Shown in pieces: positions 6,239 through 12,678 of a DNA stretch of 12,678 bases. The translations under genes and the position numbers were made by a program. The stretch's first letter is position 1, and the number at the start of each line of letters is the position of its first letter. Under the pieces are notes generated by a model. That model had not been told where the DNA came from. It was given only the letters and a program-made list of their open reading frames with translations, and did no database searches. The stretch covers positions 1 through 12,678 of the forward strand of contig JABZKC010000021.1 of assembly GCA_015257485.1 (NCBI GenBank), in the 5' to 3' direction. The DNA is from Nanosynbacter sp. (lineage in GTDB: Bacteria; Patescibacteriota; Saccharimonadia; Saccharimonadales; Saccharimonadaceae).

Positions 6239-8026
6239 TTATGGTTTCTTCCAGAATGCACCAGGGTTGGATGGTCCACCATCGACGTGAGCATAGGATA
6301 TGTCATGACCAGGCACGGAAGTTCCCTGTTGTCCTCTAAGATTATCAAAAGATCCACCGAAAATTCCGTTTGATGCGGTGACATTTGTAGTAACGAAAGT
6401 GTCAGATACGTAGATTCTTTCAATATAGGAAGAATCATAAAACATTCTAGTCATATTCGTTACTTTGCTCGTATCCCAACCAGTAAGGTCTAGTTCTGGT
6501 TTTGCCCAAACTTCTTCAAAGGTTGAAGCCATATTGGTGACATTTCTTGTGTCGAAGGTATTTACTACTGGATGCCAAGTCCGTGCATGGTAAAGGAAAT
6601 AAGAAAGATCTTTTACGTGTGAGGTGTTTAAGTTGAAATTGACGGTTGCTTCTCTTGGCATAAAATATTCACGATTATTTGAAAACATATGTTGCATATT
6701 TTCGACGTTTGAAGTATCGAAATCGTCAATGTCAAATTCGGTGACTCGGTTCATACTGGAGAACATGTAGCTAGTGTCTTTAAGTGATGGCGCAGTGATT
6801 TTGGGGGCCTTAACTTTTTGAAAATTAGTATTACCTTTAAAAGCACCACTTAAAGTAATGAGTTTCGGTGCATTTTGGTGAGATGGCCATTTTATATCGG
6901 AGACACCAGGTTCGGCAAAGATATCAGACATATCTTCGACGTTGTCGAATCGAAAATTTGAGAGATCAATTAATGGCCCGCTATGACTTTCAAACATTCC
7001 CTTCATATTCTGAGCTATACTAGTATTAAATGTGGCTGGAAACACTACTGGATTCTTGGTGTAAGTTGATGCAAACATATAGGAAATATCAGTAACTTTA
7101 TTAGCTATAAGTTTAGAAATTATATCGTCCATATAGATATTTCTTACATTGAAATACATACGGCTTAAATTAACTGCATTGTCAAGGCGAAGTTTATCGA
7201 TGTGATTAATTGTAGTGAGTGATGTGCAGTTTTCAAACATGGAGTTAAAATCGGTCGCAGTGGTGGAATTGAGATTATTCGGTAAAGTAAGAGATTCTAG
7301 GCTTTCATCATTTTTTAAAAAATTTTTGAAAGAAGTGTTTTGAGCAAAACTTAGATTGGTGAGATCGAGCGACACGAGATAATCGCAGAATTCAAACATA
7401 GATTCGGCGTTGGTAATATTTTCACCCATAGGCTCACTGTGATCTAGTGTAAGATTTTTGGCTTTAAGATTTTTAAACATAAAAGACGTATCTTTAGCCT
7501 GCTTGAGATTTATTTTGGATAAATCTAATGTTGAAGAATTACTGTAATTTTTTGTATCCATGAACATTTTGGAAAAATTTTCAGTTTTATTAAATGTCGC
7601 ACTTGGTAGTGAGAGTTGATATATCTTTGACCCCTCAAACATTGACGAAGCGTCTACTGTATTACTGAACGTAGCTTGATCTAAAGAAATCTTGGATGCC
7701 GAGGAATTCTTAAACATCGATGAAGCGTCCATAACGCTGTTAAATGTAGCATTATCTAGGGATATTTTTGATGCTGAAGTATCCTTGAACATATTTTTGG
7801 CGGATGGGATATTTTTGAAGGATGCTGTACTTAGATTAATTGTACTAAATTTACTATTTTCAAAAGCTGATTCTGCATTTGTTACGACATCTCCATTAAG
7901 TGTAGATAGATCAATATCATGATTGGCATCTACATCCTTAAATGCACGTTTTAAGTTGGTGACATTTTTGACAAAAAGTGGGTTTTCAATTTTGGTGATA
8001 AATTCACTTTCGAATGCGGACTCCAT
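6239..8026 (-). CDS. DUF285/BspA-like surface protein gene 2, C-terminal part (downstream of frameshift)
   Basis: A 595-residue stretch from its first ATG, but the frame is open back to the T7 run at 8056-8062, where the homology of the gene continues from the preceding fragment. Translated in the shifted frame the join reads STFF-SYLKDSPIENMESAFE, matching SGFFEYLKDSPIESAESIFE in the intact gene 3. No Shine-Dalgarno precedes the ATG at 8026 and there is no signal peptide, so independent expression would give a misplaced product. It consists of DUF285 units (for example DASSMFKNSSASKISLDQATF) and ends YAHVDGGPSNPGAFWKKP. Two neighbouring 25-residue units (7792-7718 and 7717-7643) are nearly identical. 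The repeats are otherwise intact with no further stops, so the gene is either recently broken or still expressed by slippage. Confidence 0.85.
   Translation of the reverse strand: MESAFESEFITKIENPLFVKNVTNLKRAFKDVDANHDIDLSTLNGDVVTNAESAFENSKFSTINLSTASFKNIPSAKNMFKDTSASKISLDNATFNSVMDASSMFKNSSASKISLDQATFSNTVDASSMFEGSKIYQLSLPSATFNKTENFSKMFMDTKNYSNSSTLDLSKINLKQAKDTSFMFKNLKAKNLTLDHSEPMGENITNAESMFEFCDYLVSLDLTNLSFAQNTSFKNFLKNDESLESLTLPNNLNSTTATDFNSMFENCTSLTTINHIDKLRLDNAVNLSRMYFNVRNIYMDDIISKLIANKVTDISYMFASTYTKNPVVFPATFNTSIAQNMKGMFESHSGPLIDLSNFRFDNVEDMSDIFAEPGVSDIKWPSHQNAPKLITLSGAFKGNTNFQKVKAPKITAPSLKDTSYMFSSMNRVTEFDIDDFDTSNVENMQHMFSNNREYFMPREATVNFNLNTSHVKDLSYFLYHARTWHPVVNTFDTRNVTNMASTFEEVWAKPELDLTGWDTSKVTNMTRMFYDSSYIERIYVSDTFVTTNVTASNGIFGGSFDNLRGQQGTSVPGHDISYAHVDGGPSNPGAFWKKP
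7643..7792 (-). repeat. Two near-identical tandem 75-bp DUF285 units in gene 2
   Basis: Units 7792-7718 and 7717-7643 encode MFKDTSASKISLDNATF.. and MFKNSSASKISLDQATF.., each 25 residues ending DASS. They are far more alike than other units in the array, which suggests a recent internal duplication. Confidence 0.65.
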
Positions 8027-8046
8027 ATTTTCGATTGGAGAGTCTT

Positions 8047-9108
8047 TTAGGTATGAAAAAAAGTGCTTACATCAAGCCTTCTATCGTGCCCCATCCATGG
8101 ACGAGTATTGTGAAAAAGGTGTGAAATATTTTTTACTTGAGAAAAATCTAACATGTTCAAAGTTTTATTGTCTTTGAAAGTAAATTTTGGTTCATAAGTG
8201 GTACCATTAATTCCAGCAAAAAGATAAGATAAGTCTTCTGGGAAAACTATCTCCGTGGCACTTGTCCAAATACAGGTAGGTTTCCAATCTTCATAACTTC
8301 CAGGATAGATACTGAGATAGACAGTTGCTTCTGAATCTGGCGTGGAAATTACCTGAGTTAACTCTGGCGTAATTAATGGGCTACACTTTTGTCTGGCGAT
8401 GGCGATTTCTAGACTTGGCACGTAGTTGTAGTCTTCAGGGATTTGTTTGGTTGGATCCGTATAGTATGCTTCATCTTGAATATTAAGAACTTTCCTAATA
8501 GCCTGATTAATTTTTAGTCCAGAAACAAGTTTAGCTATTCCTCCGTCATCTTCGGCAAGCATTGAAAAAGTTAGGCTTCCTCGATAATTATCAGAGAGAA
8601 CATCTTTGCTGATTTGAACTCCTAAGTTGAAATTGATGTGGTCTTCACCTGGATTCTCTCGAACTTTGATCTTGTAAGGGTGGCTTAATTTTGGAATTTC
8701 ATGATAAATGTTGTCATCTGTTGACTTGAGATTGTATCCGTACAGTGAATTATTTGGATGTTGACTTAGGTTATTATTGCTTCCTGTAACAGATTCTATT
8801 TTCTGTGAATTATTTGCATTTGTACCGATTAATGCATTTTCTTCAGAAGCGCTAGAAAAATATAATTGATAGCCAGTAGGGCTGTCTGTCTTAGCAGTAA
8901 CCTCTAAATGTTTGTAGTAATCTTTAAAATTTACTCCCTCAGTGCCCCATTGATGGTTAATATTTATATTTCCATTTATGGTTATTGAGGCAGTGGTTGC
9001 ATGAGTATTGCTTCCGCTAAAAATATTAATAATGAAGCACAGAAAGAGATAGGCTAATATTTGGCATAAAACACCATTATACAAAATGTATTTTCGCAGT
9101 TTGGTCAC
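8047..9108 (-). CDS. DUF285/BspA-like surface protein gene 2, N-terminal part (ends at a frameshift)
   Basis: A 353-residue fragment. The start is GTG at 9108-9106, because GGAGG lies five bases upstream; an in-frame TTG at 9120 is itself part of that Shine-Dalgarno and is rejected. The signal peptide has K3-K6, a hydrophobic core of about 8-30, and a cut after A37 (THA|TTAS). The shared N-terminal module follows (DSPTGYQLYFSSASEENALIG, IPKLSHPYKIK, NYRGSLTFSMLAEDD), then INQAIRKVLNIQDEAYY (200-216). Next come C242 and C279 (KCS...TCIWTSATEIVFPEDLSYLFAG), the likely disulfide pair shared with gene 3. The frame ends FFHT and TAA just after the T7 run. A one-base shift there restores a single 956-residue protein, against 962 for gene 3. 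As written, the short product would be secreted without its repeat array. Confidence 0.85.
   Translation of the reverse strand: MTKLRKYILYNGVLCQILAYLFLCFIINIFSGSNTHATTASITINGNININHQWGTEGVNFKDYYKHLEVTAKTDSPTGYQLYFSSASEENALIGTNANNSQKIESVTGSNNNLSQHPNNSLYGYNLKSTDDNIYHEIPKLSHPYKIKVRENPGEDHINFNLGVQISKDVLSDNYRGSLTFSMLAEDDGGIAKLVSGLKINQAIRKVLNIQDEAYYTDPTKQIPEDYNYVPSLEIAIARQKCSPLITPELTQVISTPDSEATVYLSIYPGSYEDWKPTCIWTSATEIVFPEDLSYLFAGINGTTYEPKFTFKDNKTLNMLDFSQVKNISHLFHNTRPWMGHDRRLDVSTFFHT
8056..8062 (-). repeat. T7 homopolymer at the frameshift in gene 2
   Basis: On the coding strand ACT TTT TTT CAT: seven Ts. A -1 shift on T-TTT-TTT, or one extra T in the DNA, joins the two halves in the frame supported by homology. 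The intact gene 3 has six Ts (GGA TTT TTT GAA) at the same codons. The T-TTT-TTT heptamer also fits the X-XXY-YYZ form of a -1 ribosomal slip site. Confidence 0.85.
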
Positions 9109-9135
9109 TTGAACCTCCAATTAATCGGCCTATCT

Positions 9136-9156
9136 AGCTTATAGCTAGCATAAGCT
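9136..9156 (-). promoter_or_regulatory. Leader hairpin of gene 2
   Basis: The inverted repeat AGCTTAT (9136-9142) / ATAAGCT (9150-9156) has 7-bp arms and a 7-base loop. It lies between the -10 box and the Shine-Dalgarno, with no T-run. It corresponds in position to the hairpin before gene 3. Confidence 0.45.
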
Positions 9157-9172
9157 TGTTCTTAACACTACT

Positions 9173-9183
9173 ATTTTAGCATA
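9173..9183 (-). promoter_or_regulatory. Extended -10 promoter of gene 2 (shared cluster box)
   Basis: The minus strand reads TATGC-TAAAAT; the -10 hexamer is 9178-9173 with TG one base upstream. It is identical over TTTATGCTAAAAT to the promoter of gene 3. The -35 region is poor in both, so recognition probably depends on the extended -10. The leader is about 60 bases. Confidence 0.65.
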
Positions 9184-9224
9184 AAAGGATAGCGGATGAA
9201 GTGGAAAATTGGAGGTTTGGAGGT

Positions 9225-12113
9225 TTATTTTTTAGTGAAGAGCCCTGGCTGACCTGGTTTATCGATACGAGCGTAAGTAATATCTTCGCTTCCGGTAGAG
9301 ATTGTGCCATTACCGCCAACAAACGATCTACCATAACTCGAATAGAAAATTCCATCTGATTTTGTGACATTAGTGGTGACAAAACTCTCTGAGACATAGA
9401 TGGTCTTAAGGTAATTACTGTCACGGAACATTTCGGCCATATTGGTGACATTTCTAGTATCCCAGCCGGTAAGATCGACGGTAACTATCCAGGTGCAATA
9501 AACAAGATTGGACATGTCGGTAACATTGGAAACATTAAGATCGCTGAGATCCAATAATCCATCGCTAGATTTAGCATAATAGAACATATTATGCATGTTG
9601 TGAACATTAGAGGTGTCGAAGGAAATTTTGGTTGGAACGTCTAGGGTAAAATGAGTGCCGGCGAACATGCTTTCGACGGTTTCAACATGTGAAGTGTCAA
9701 GTCCGGTGAGATCTAGCTTGGTGAGCGAATTAGTGAAGTTGCTAAAGATGAAGCTAAGGTCAGTAAGAACCGTGGTGTTTAATTTTGGAAAAATAGCTTG
9801 AGTCAAATAGTGATGTCCTTTGTAGAGACCGCGCAGTGAGGTAAGATTTGGCGCGTTAATGGTGCCGGTCGGCCAGATGATTTGTTTGGCGGAGTAATTA
9901 TAATCATCTAAAGTCATTTCGCTACTTTTGATGGTTATCCCGCTAAACATCTCCTCCATGGTGGTGACACTATCGAATTGCATATTAGAGATATCGAGCG
10001 AAGGGGTTCTGAATCCATTAAACATACTCTGCATATTGGAAATATTATGAGTCTTAAAGGTGGTAGGGATGGTGATGTTCTGACTAGATTTGGTTCGATA
10101 GAACATGTATGACGCGTCAGTGATATTTTCGGATTCAATATGCTCGATAAAATCTTTGAGATCGAGTGATGGTAGATTATAAAACATGTGGCTAGTATTG
10201 GTGGCGCTGGTTAGTTTAATTTTATCGCCGTTTTCTAAAGTGGTGAGCTTAATACTATCAGAGAGAAATGAACTAAAATCTGTAACATTCGCGGTGTTAA
10301 AGATGCTTGGAAGAACGATTTTTGTAATATACGGAAGGTGCTTAAACATGCTAGCAATATTTTCTAGAGGTCCTGTGGTGATATTGTGAAGGTCAATTTC
10401 CTCGAGACTGGCGCAATCTTGGAACATGCTCGACATATCAGTAATGTGGTTGCCACCCATGGGTGAAGAATTGAGATTGAGTTTACCGATTTTAGATTTT
10501 TGGAACATACTAGAAAGATTTTCCGCGGAGGCGAGGGATAATTTCGGTAAATTGACAGCCAGAGTATAGTAACCACTTTCTTTGAGGAAGTTATTAAAAT
10601 TGGTAGTACTAGCAAAGGTGGCGCTAGAGAGATCAAATTCGGTTAATGGTACTTTTTCGAACATGGAGCCTGCATCGGTGGATTTGGCAAAAGTGGCTAG
10701 GGGTAGAAGAATTTTGGCCGATGTGCTGTTCATAAACATGCTATTAGTATTCGTGGTTTCATCAAAAACGGCCTTTGGTAGCTGAATACTCGAAGAGCTT
10801 TGAGTGTCTTTAAACATTTTTTCGGTATTTTTGGTTTTGGCGAAGGTAGCGTTATCTAGGATAGCTTGACCGATACCACTACCTTCGAACATAGACTGAG
10901 TGTTTTCGGCTTCACCGATAATCCAATCGGAAAAATTAACTTGATTTAGGGATTTAGTATTGCGGAAGGCATAGGCGAGATTTTTAGCGCGATTCACAAT
11001 ATTGGCGAATTTTTCAACGGTTTGAACTTTGGAATTTTCGAAGATAGATTCGGCGCTTTCGATAGGGGAATCTTTGAGATATTCAAAAAATCCTGAAGCT
11101 TCGAAGGAACTGTTGTTCCATGCGGCAGTGTTGTGAAATAGATGGTCGAGATTTTTGACTTTCTTAAAATTTAGGGTGGACTTACTGCGATCGTCGGTGA
11201 AATTAAAGTTGGCATGATAATCGGTCCCGCCAAGACCAGCATACATATAGGAAAGATCTTCTGGGAAGACTAATTCTGTAGCATTACTCCAGATACATAA
11301 TTCATCCCAGCCGTTACGATAGCCACCGAGATATACTTCTGCATCGGAATCTGGCAAGGAGATAACCGAGGTGCGTTCTTTGGTAATACTATCACTGCAT
11401 TTTTTTCTACTTACGGTAATATTAAGCTCTGGCCATAGATTGTTCGGAGTGGTAGTAAGCGGGTTATCGAGATAGCTGGCGTCGGTAATGCCGACGGCTT
11501 TTTTGATGGCCTTATTAATTTCGATACCATTGACTAGTTGGGTGGAAGCTTGATCTTCGGCTAGGAGAGTGAAAACTAGATTGCGATGATATTCGCCAGG
11601 CCGTGCAGAAGATTCGAGCTCGAAGCCGAGATTGAATTTGACAGTATCGGCAGTAGTAAGTGGATCTTTGACTTGTTTGATTTTGAGCGGACTACTGAGG
11701 CTTGGGATGTGGTGATAGATTTTGTCGTCAGCATCTTTGACATTGTAGCCATATTGATTATGCATATCCCTAGAAAGTACATAATTAGAACCATAGACAG
11801 AAGGGATGGAATAGTCGTTCTTAGGGTCGCTGCTCACTAATGAACTGTTCTCACTGTCGCTACTAAAAAGTAATTTGTAACCCAATGGGCTATTAGTATT
11901 GACAGTGATATTGATGGATTTGGAAAACTCCATTCTACTTCCAGTCGAAAAATCGGTTTCGACTTTAACTTCACCGGGCATGCCTAGTGAGGCAGTCGAG
12001 GCATACGTGCTTTTGAAGCGCAGCAAACAAAATAAAGTACTGGTTAAAAAGATTGATAATATAGTAAAAACCGACCTACCACTTACGACCTGTCCATTTC
12101 CTCGCTTTGACAC
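9225..12113 (-). CDS. Secreted DUF285/BspA-like repeat surface protein (gene 3, intact)
   Basis: A 962-residue secreted protein with no frame defect. It starts at GTG 12113-12111, with GGAGA seven bases upstream. The signal peptide has K3, R4 and R13, a core of about 14-31, and a cut after A38 (TYA|STAS). The N-terminal module spans about 39-190 (NSPLGYKLLFSSDSENSSLV, IPSLSSPLKIK, EYHRNLVFTLLAED), followed by INKAIKKAVGITDASYL (199-215). Next come C239 and C273 (KKCS...LCIWSNATELVFPEDLSYMYAG), probably a disulfide. From about 315 to 920 run DUF285 units of about 22-26 residues ending in [DS]xxSMF, including long runs of xxATFxxTxNxxSMF. The tail is TYARIDKPGQPGLFTKK. No LPxTG or C-terminal membrane segment was seen. 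It lies upstream of gene 2 in tandem; no clear terminator separates them, so readthrough into gene 2 is possible. Likely an adhesin-like surface protein; the ligand is unknown. Confidence 0.93.
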   Translation of the reverse strand: MSKRGNGQVVSGRSVFTILSIFLTSTLFCLLRFKSTYASTASLGMPGEVKVETDFSTGSRMEFSKSINITVNTNSPLGYKLLFSSDSENSSLVSSDPKNDYSIPSVYGSNYVLSRDMHNQYGYNVKDADDKIYHHIPSLSSPLKIKQVKDPLTTADTVKFNLGFELESSARPGEYHRNLVFTLLAEDQASTQLVNGIEINKAIKKAVGITDASYLDNPLTTTPNNLWPELNITVSRKKCSDSITKERTSVISLPDSDAEVYLGGYRNGWDELCIWSNATELVFPEDLSYMYAGLGGTDYHANFNFTDDRSKSTLNFKKVKNLDHLFHNTAAWNNSSFEASGFFEYLKDSPIESAESIFENSKVQTVEKFANIVNRAKNLAYAFRNTKSLNQVNFSDWIIGEAENTQSMFEGSGIGQAILDNATFAKTKNTEKMFKDTQSSSSIQLPKAVFDETTNTNSMFMNSTSAKILLPLATFAKSTDAGSMFEKVPLTEFDLSSATFASTTNFNNFLKESGYYTLAVNLPKLSLASAENLSSMFQKSKIGKLNLNSSPMGGNHITDMSSMFQDCASLEEIDLHNITTGPLENIASMFKHLPYITKIVLPSIFNTANVTDFSSFLSDSIKLTTLENGDKIKLTSATNTSHMFYNLPSLDLKDFIEHIESENITDASYMFYRTKSSQNITIPTTFKTHNISNMQSMFNGFRTPSLDISNMQFDSVTTMEEMFSGITIKSSEMTLDDYNYSAKQIIWPTGTINAPNLTSLRGLYKGHHYLTQAIFPKLNTTVLTDLSFIFSNFTNSLTKLDLTGLDTSHVETVESMFAGTHFTLDVPTKISFDTSNVHNMHNMFYYAKSSDGLLDLSDLNVSNVTDMSNLVYCTWIVTVDLTGWDTRNVTNMAEMFRDSNYLKTIYVSESFVTTNVTKSDGIFYSSYGRSFVGGNGTISTGSEDITYARIDKPGQPGLFTKK

Positions 12114-12135
12114 GGTTTATTCTCCAATTTATGTT

Positions 12136-12160
12136 ATTTATCTAGCCCTAATAGATAAAT
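12136..12160 (-). promoter_or_regulatory. Leader hairpin of gene 3
   Basis: A perfect 9-bp inverted repeat, ATTTATCTA (12136-12144) / TAGATAAAT (12152-12160), with a 7-base loop. It ends about 12 bases before the Shine-Dalgarno of gene 3. There is no T-run after it, so a regulatory or mRNA-stabilising stem is more likely than a terminator. Confidence 0.5.
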
Positions 12161-12172
12161 TTATGTTTATGC

Positions 12173-12194
12173 ATTTAATTTAATTTTAGCATAA
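12173..12194 (-). promoter_or_regulatory. Extended -10 promoter of gene 3 (shared cluster box)
   Basis: The minus strand carries TTATGC-TAAAAT (hexamer 12188-12183) and then TAAATTAAAT. It matches the gene 1 box at 3618-3639 at 20 of 22 positions and the gene 2 box over its first 13 bases. The leader is about 65 bases. Confidence 0.65.
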
Positions 12195-12262
12195 ATGGAA
12201 TAAGATGGCGAAGAGAAATTGATGTAAAATTTAATAAATATCGATTAAATTGTTAAACGCCT

Positions 12263-12298
12263 AAAAAAATAAGCACCCGGGTTAGTGGTGCTTATTTT
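12263..12298 (-). terminator. Terminator of rplA
   Basis: A 12-bp perfect stem, AAAATAAGCACC (12266-12277) / GGTGCTTATTTT (12287-12298), has a 9-base loop. Read leftward it is followed by a run of seven Ts (12269-12263). It lies just beyond the rplA stop codon. Confidence 0.92.
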
Positions 12299-12312
12299 AG
12301 AGATTCAAGAGC

Positions 12313-12678
12313 TTAGTTGTAGATATTTTCTACAGCGATGGAAGGACCCATGGTGGTAGAAATAAAGATGCTCTTGATGTATTGACCCTTGATAGAAGCT
12401 GGCTTCATAGATTTCAAAGAATCCATGAAGACGGCAGCATTCTCATTAAGTTGGTCGAGGGTGAAATTGGTTTTACCGACACCGATGTGGACGATGGCTT
12501 GCTTGTCGACACGGTATTCGACCTTACCAGCCTTAGATTCCTTGACGGCTTTCTCGATATCGAGGGTGACGGTACCAGCCTTTGGATTTGGCATCAAACC
12601 TTTAGGGCCGAGCAAGCGAGCGAACTTACCAAGTTTTGGCATGTAAGCTGGGGTAGAAATGAGAACGTCGAAATTGAT
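12313..12678 (-). CDS. rplA: 50S ribosomal protein L1, C-terminal part (cut by the window edge)
   Basis: The last 121 residues of L1, the large-subunit protein of the mobile L1 stalk next to the E site, which binds 23S rRNA. The frame is open to the right edge, beginning INFDVLISTPAYMPKLGKFAR. The family signature GPKGLMPNPKAGTVT is complete, followed by the conserved VEYRVDKQAIVHIGVGKTNF and the C-terminal SIKGQYIKSIFISTTMGPSI. The ending TMGPSIAVENIYN is normal in position. The start, promoter and probable partner rplK lie outside the window. It is transcribed toward the surface-protein cluster and closed by a strong terminator. Some candidate-phylum lineages lack L1, so its presence gives a little phylogenetic information. 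Confidence 0.97.
   Translation of the reverse strand: MNFDVLISTPAYMPKLGKFARLLGPKGLMPNPKAGTVTLDIEKAVKESKAGKVEYRVDKQAIVHIGVGKTNFTLDQLNENAAVFMDSLKSMKPASIKGQYIKSIFISTTMGPSIAVENIYN

Noticed and set aside
8026..8060. Independent translation of the C-terminal half of gene 2 from ATG 8026
   Set aside because: No Shine-Dalgarno upstream, no signal peptide, and the homology clearly continues upstream through the T7 run.
9108..9120. In-frame TTG at 9120 as the start of gene 2
   Set aside because: That TTG is the first part of TTGGAGG, the Shine-Dalgarno for the GTG at 9108. A start cannot well lie within its own ribosome site.
6139..9224. Genes 1 and 2 as arms of a recombining inverted repeat
   Set aside because: They are convergent paralogues, but the nucleotide sequences at their 3' ends are well diverged. 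I saw no long identical stretch that would support site-specific or homologous inversion.
9210..9240. Tandem TGGAGGTT (9210-9217, 9218-9225) resembling Shine-Dalgarno sites on the plus strand
   Set aside because: The following GTG opens only a few codons before TGA, and the repeat overlaps the stop codon of gene 3. Probably chance.
1..12678. Recoded UGA (glycine) as in some other candidate phyla
   Set aside because: Glycine uses GGN throughout, TGA ends the coiled-coil gene at a sensible place, and reading through stops is not needed to complete any protein.

Overview
The window looks like chromosome from a small-genome, AT-rich bacterium using the standard genetic code: TGA ends the gene finishing at 2231, and tryptophan is TGG. 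I infer a member of the Candidate Phyla Radiation, most likely Candidatus Saccharibacteria (TM7). The reasons are the secreted proteins whose mature N-terminus starts STAS/TTAS and carries a 'SPTGYxLYFSS'-type segment, the extended -10 promoters of the form TGC-TAxAAT, and the short intergenic gaps. The phylum is an inference from style; only a ribosomal-protein phylogeny would settle it.

Layout. 1-70 (-) may be the first codons of a leftward gene that leaves the window. 216-1406 (+) is an AAA_14/DUF4143 ATPase behind an operator-like palindrome. 1527-2231 (+) is a helical, coiled-coil protein with a DUF1771-like stretch and its own sigma70-type promoter. A terminator, a strong promoter and an L10-leader-like RNA precede rplJ-rplL (2536-3468), which end at a strong terminator. 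3667-12113 is a cluster of three large secreted DUF285/BspA-like repeat proteins: one rightward (3667-6138) and two tandem leftward (12113-9225, then 9108-6239). The last is split by a one-base frameshift in a run of seven Ts. The right edge holds the C-terminal part of rplA (L1) on the minus strand, with its terminator.

Main point of interest. The three paralogues share the same architecture: signal peptide, about 150-residue N-terminal module, linker, long array of about 25-residue DUF285 repeats, and an invariant tail ending in a PG.F.K-type motif. They also share an extended -10 promoter box. Gene 1 carries a run of nine Gs eleven codons after its start, and gene 2 is out of frame at a T7 run. 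This fits a small phase-variable (contingency) surface-protein locus, in which slippage in homopolymers would switch individual proteins on or off. Gene 3 has no such tract near its start and is intact. The locus lies between ribosomal protein genes that in most bacteria form one cluster (rplKA-rplJL), here separated by about 8.8 kb and convergent.

No tRNA, rRNA, CRISPR array, transposase or integrase was recognised.
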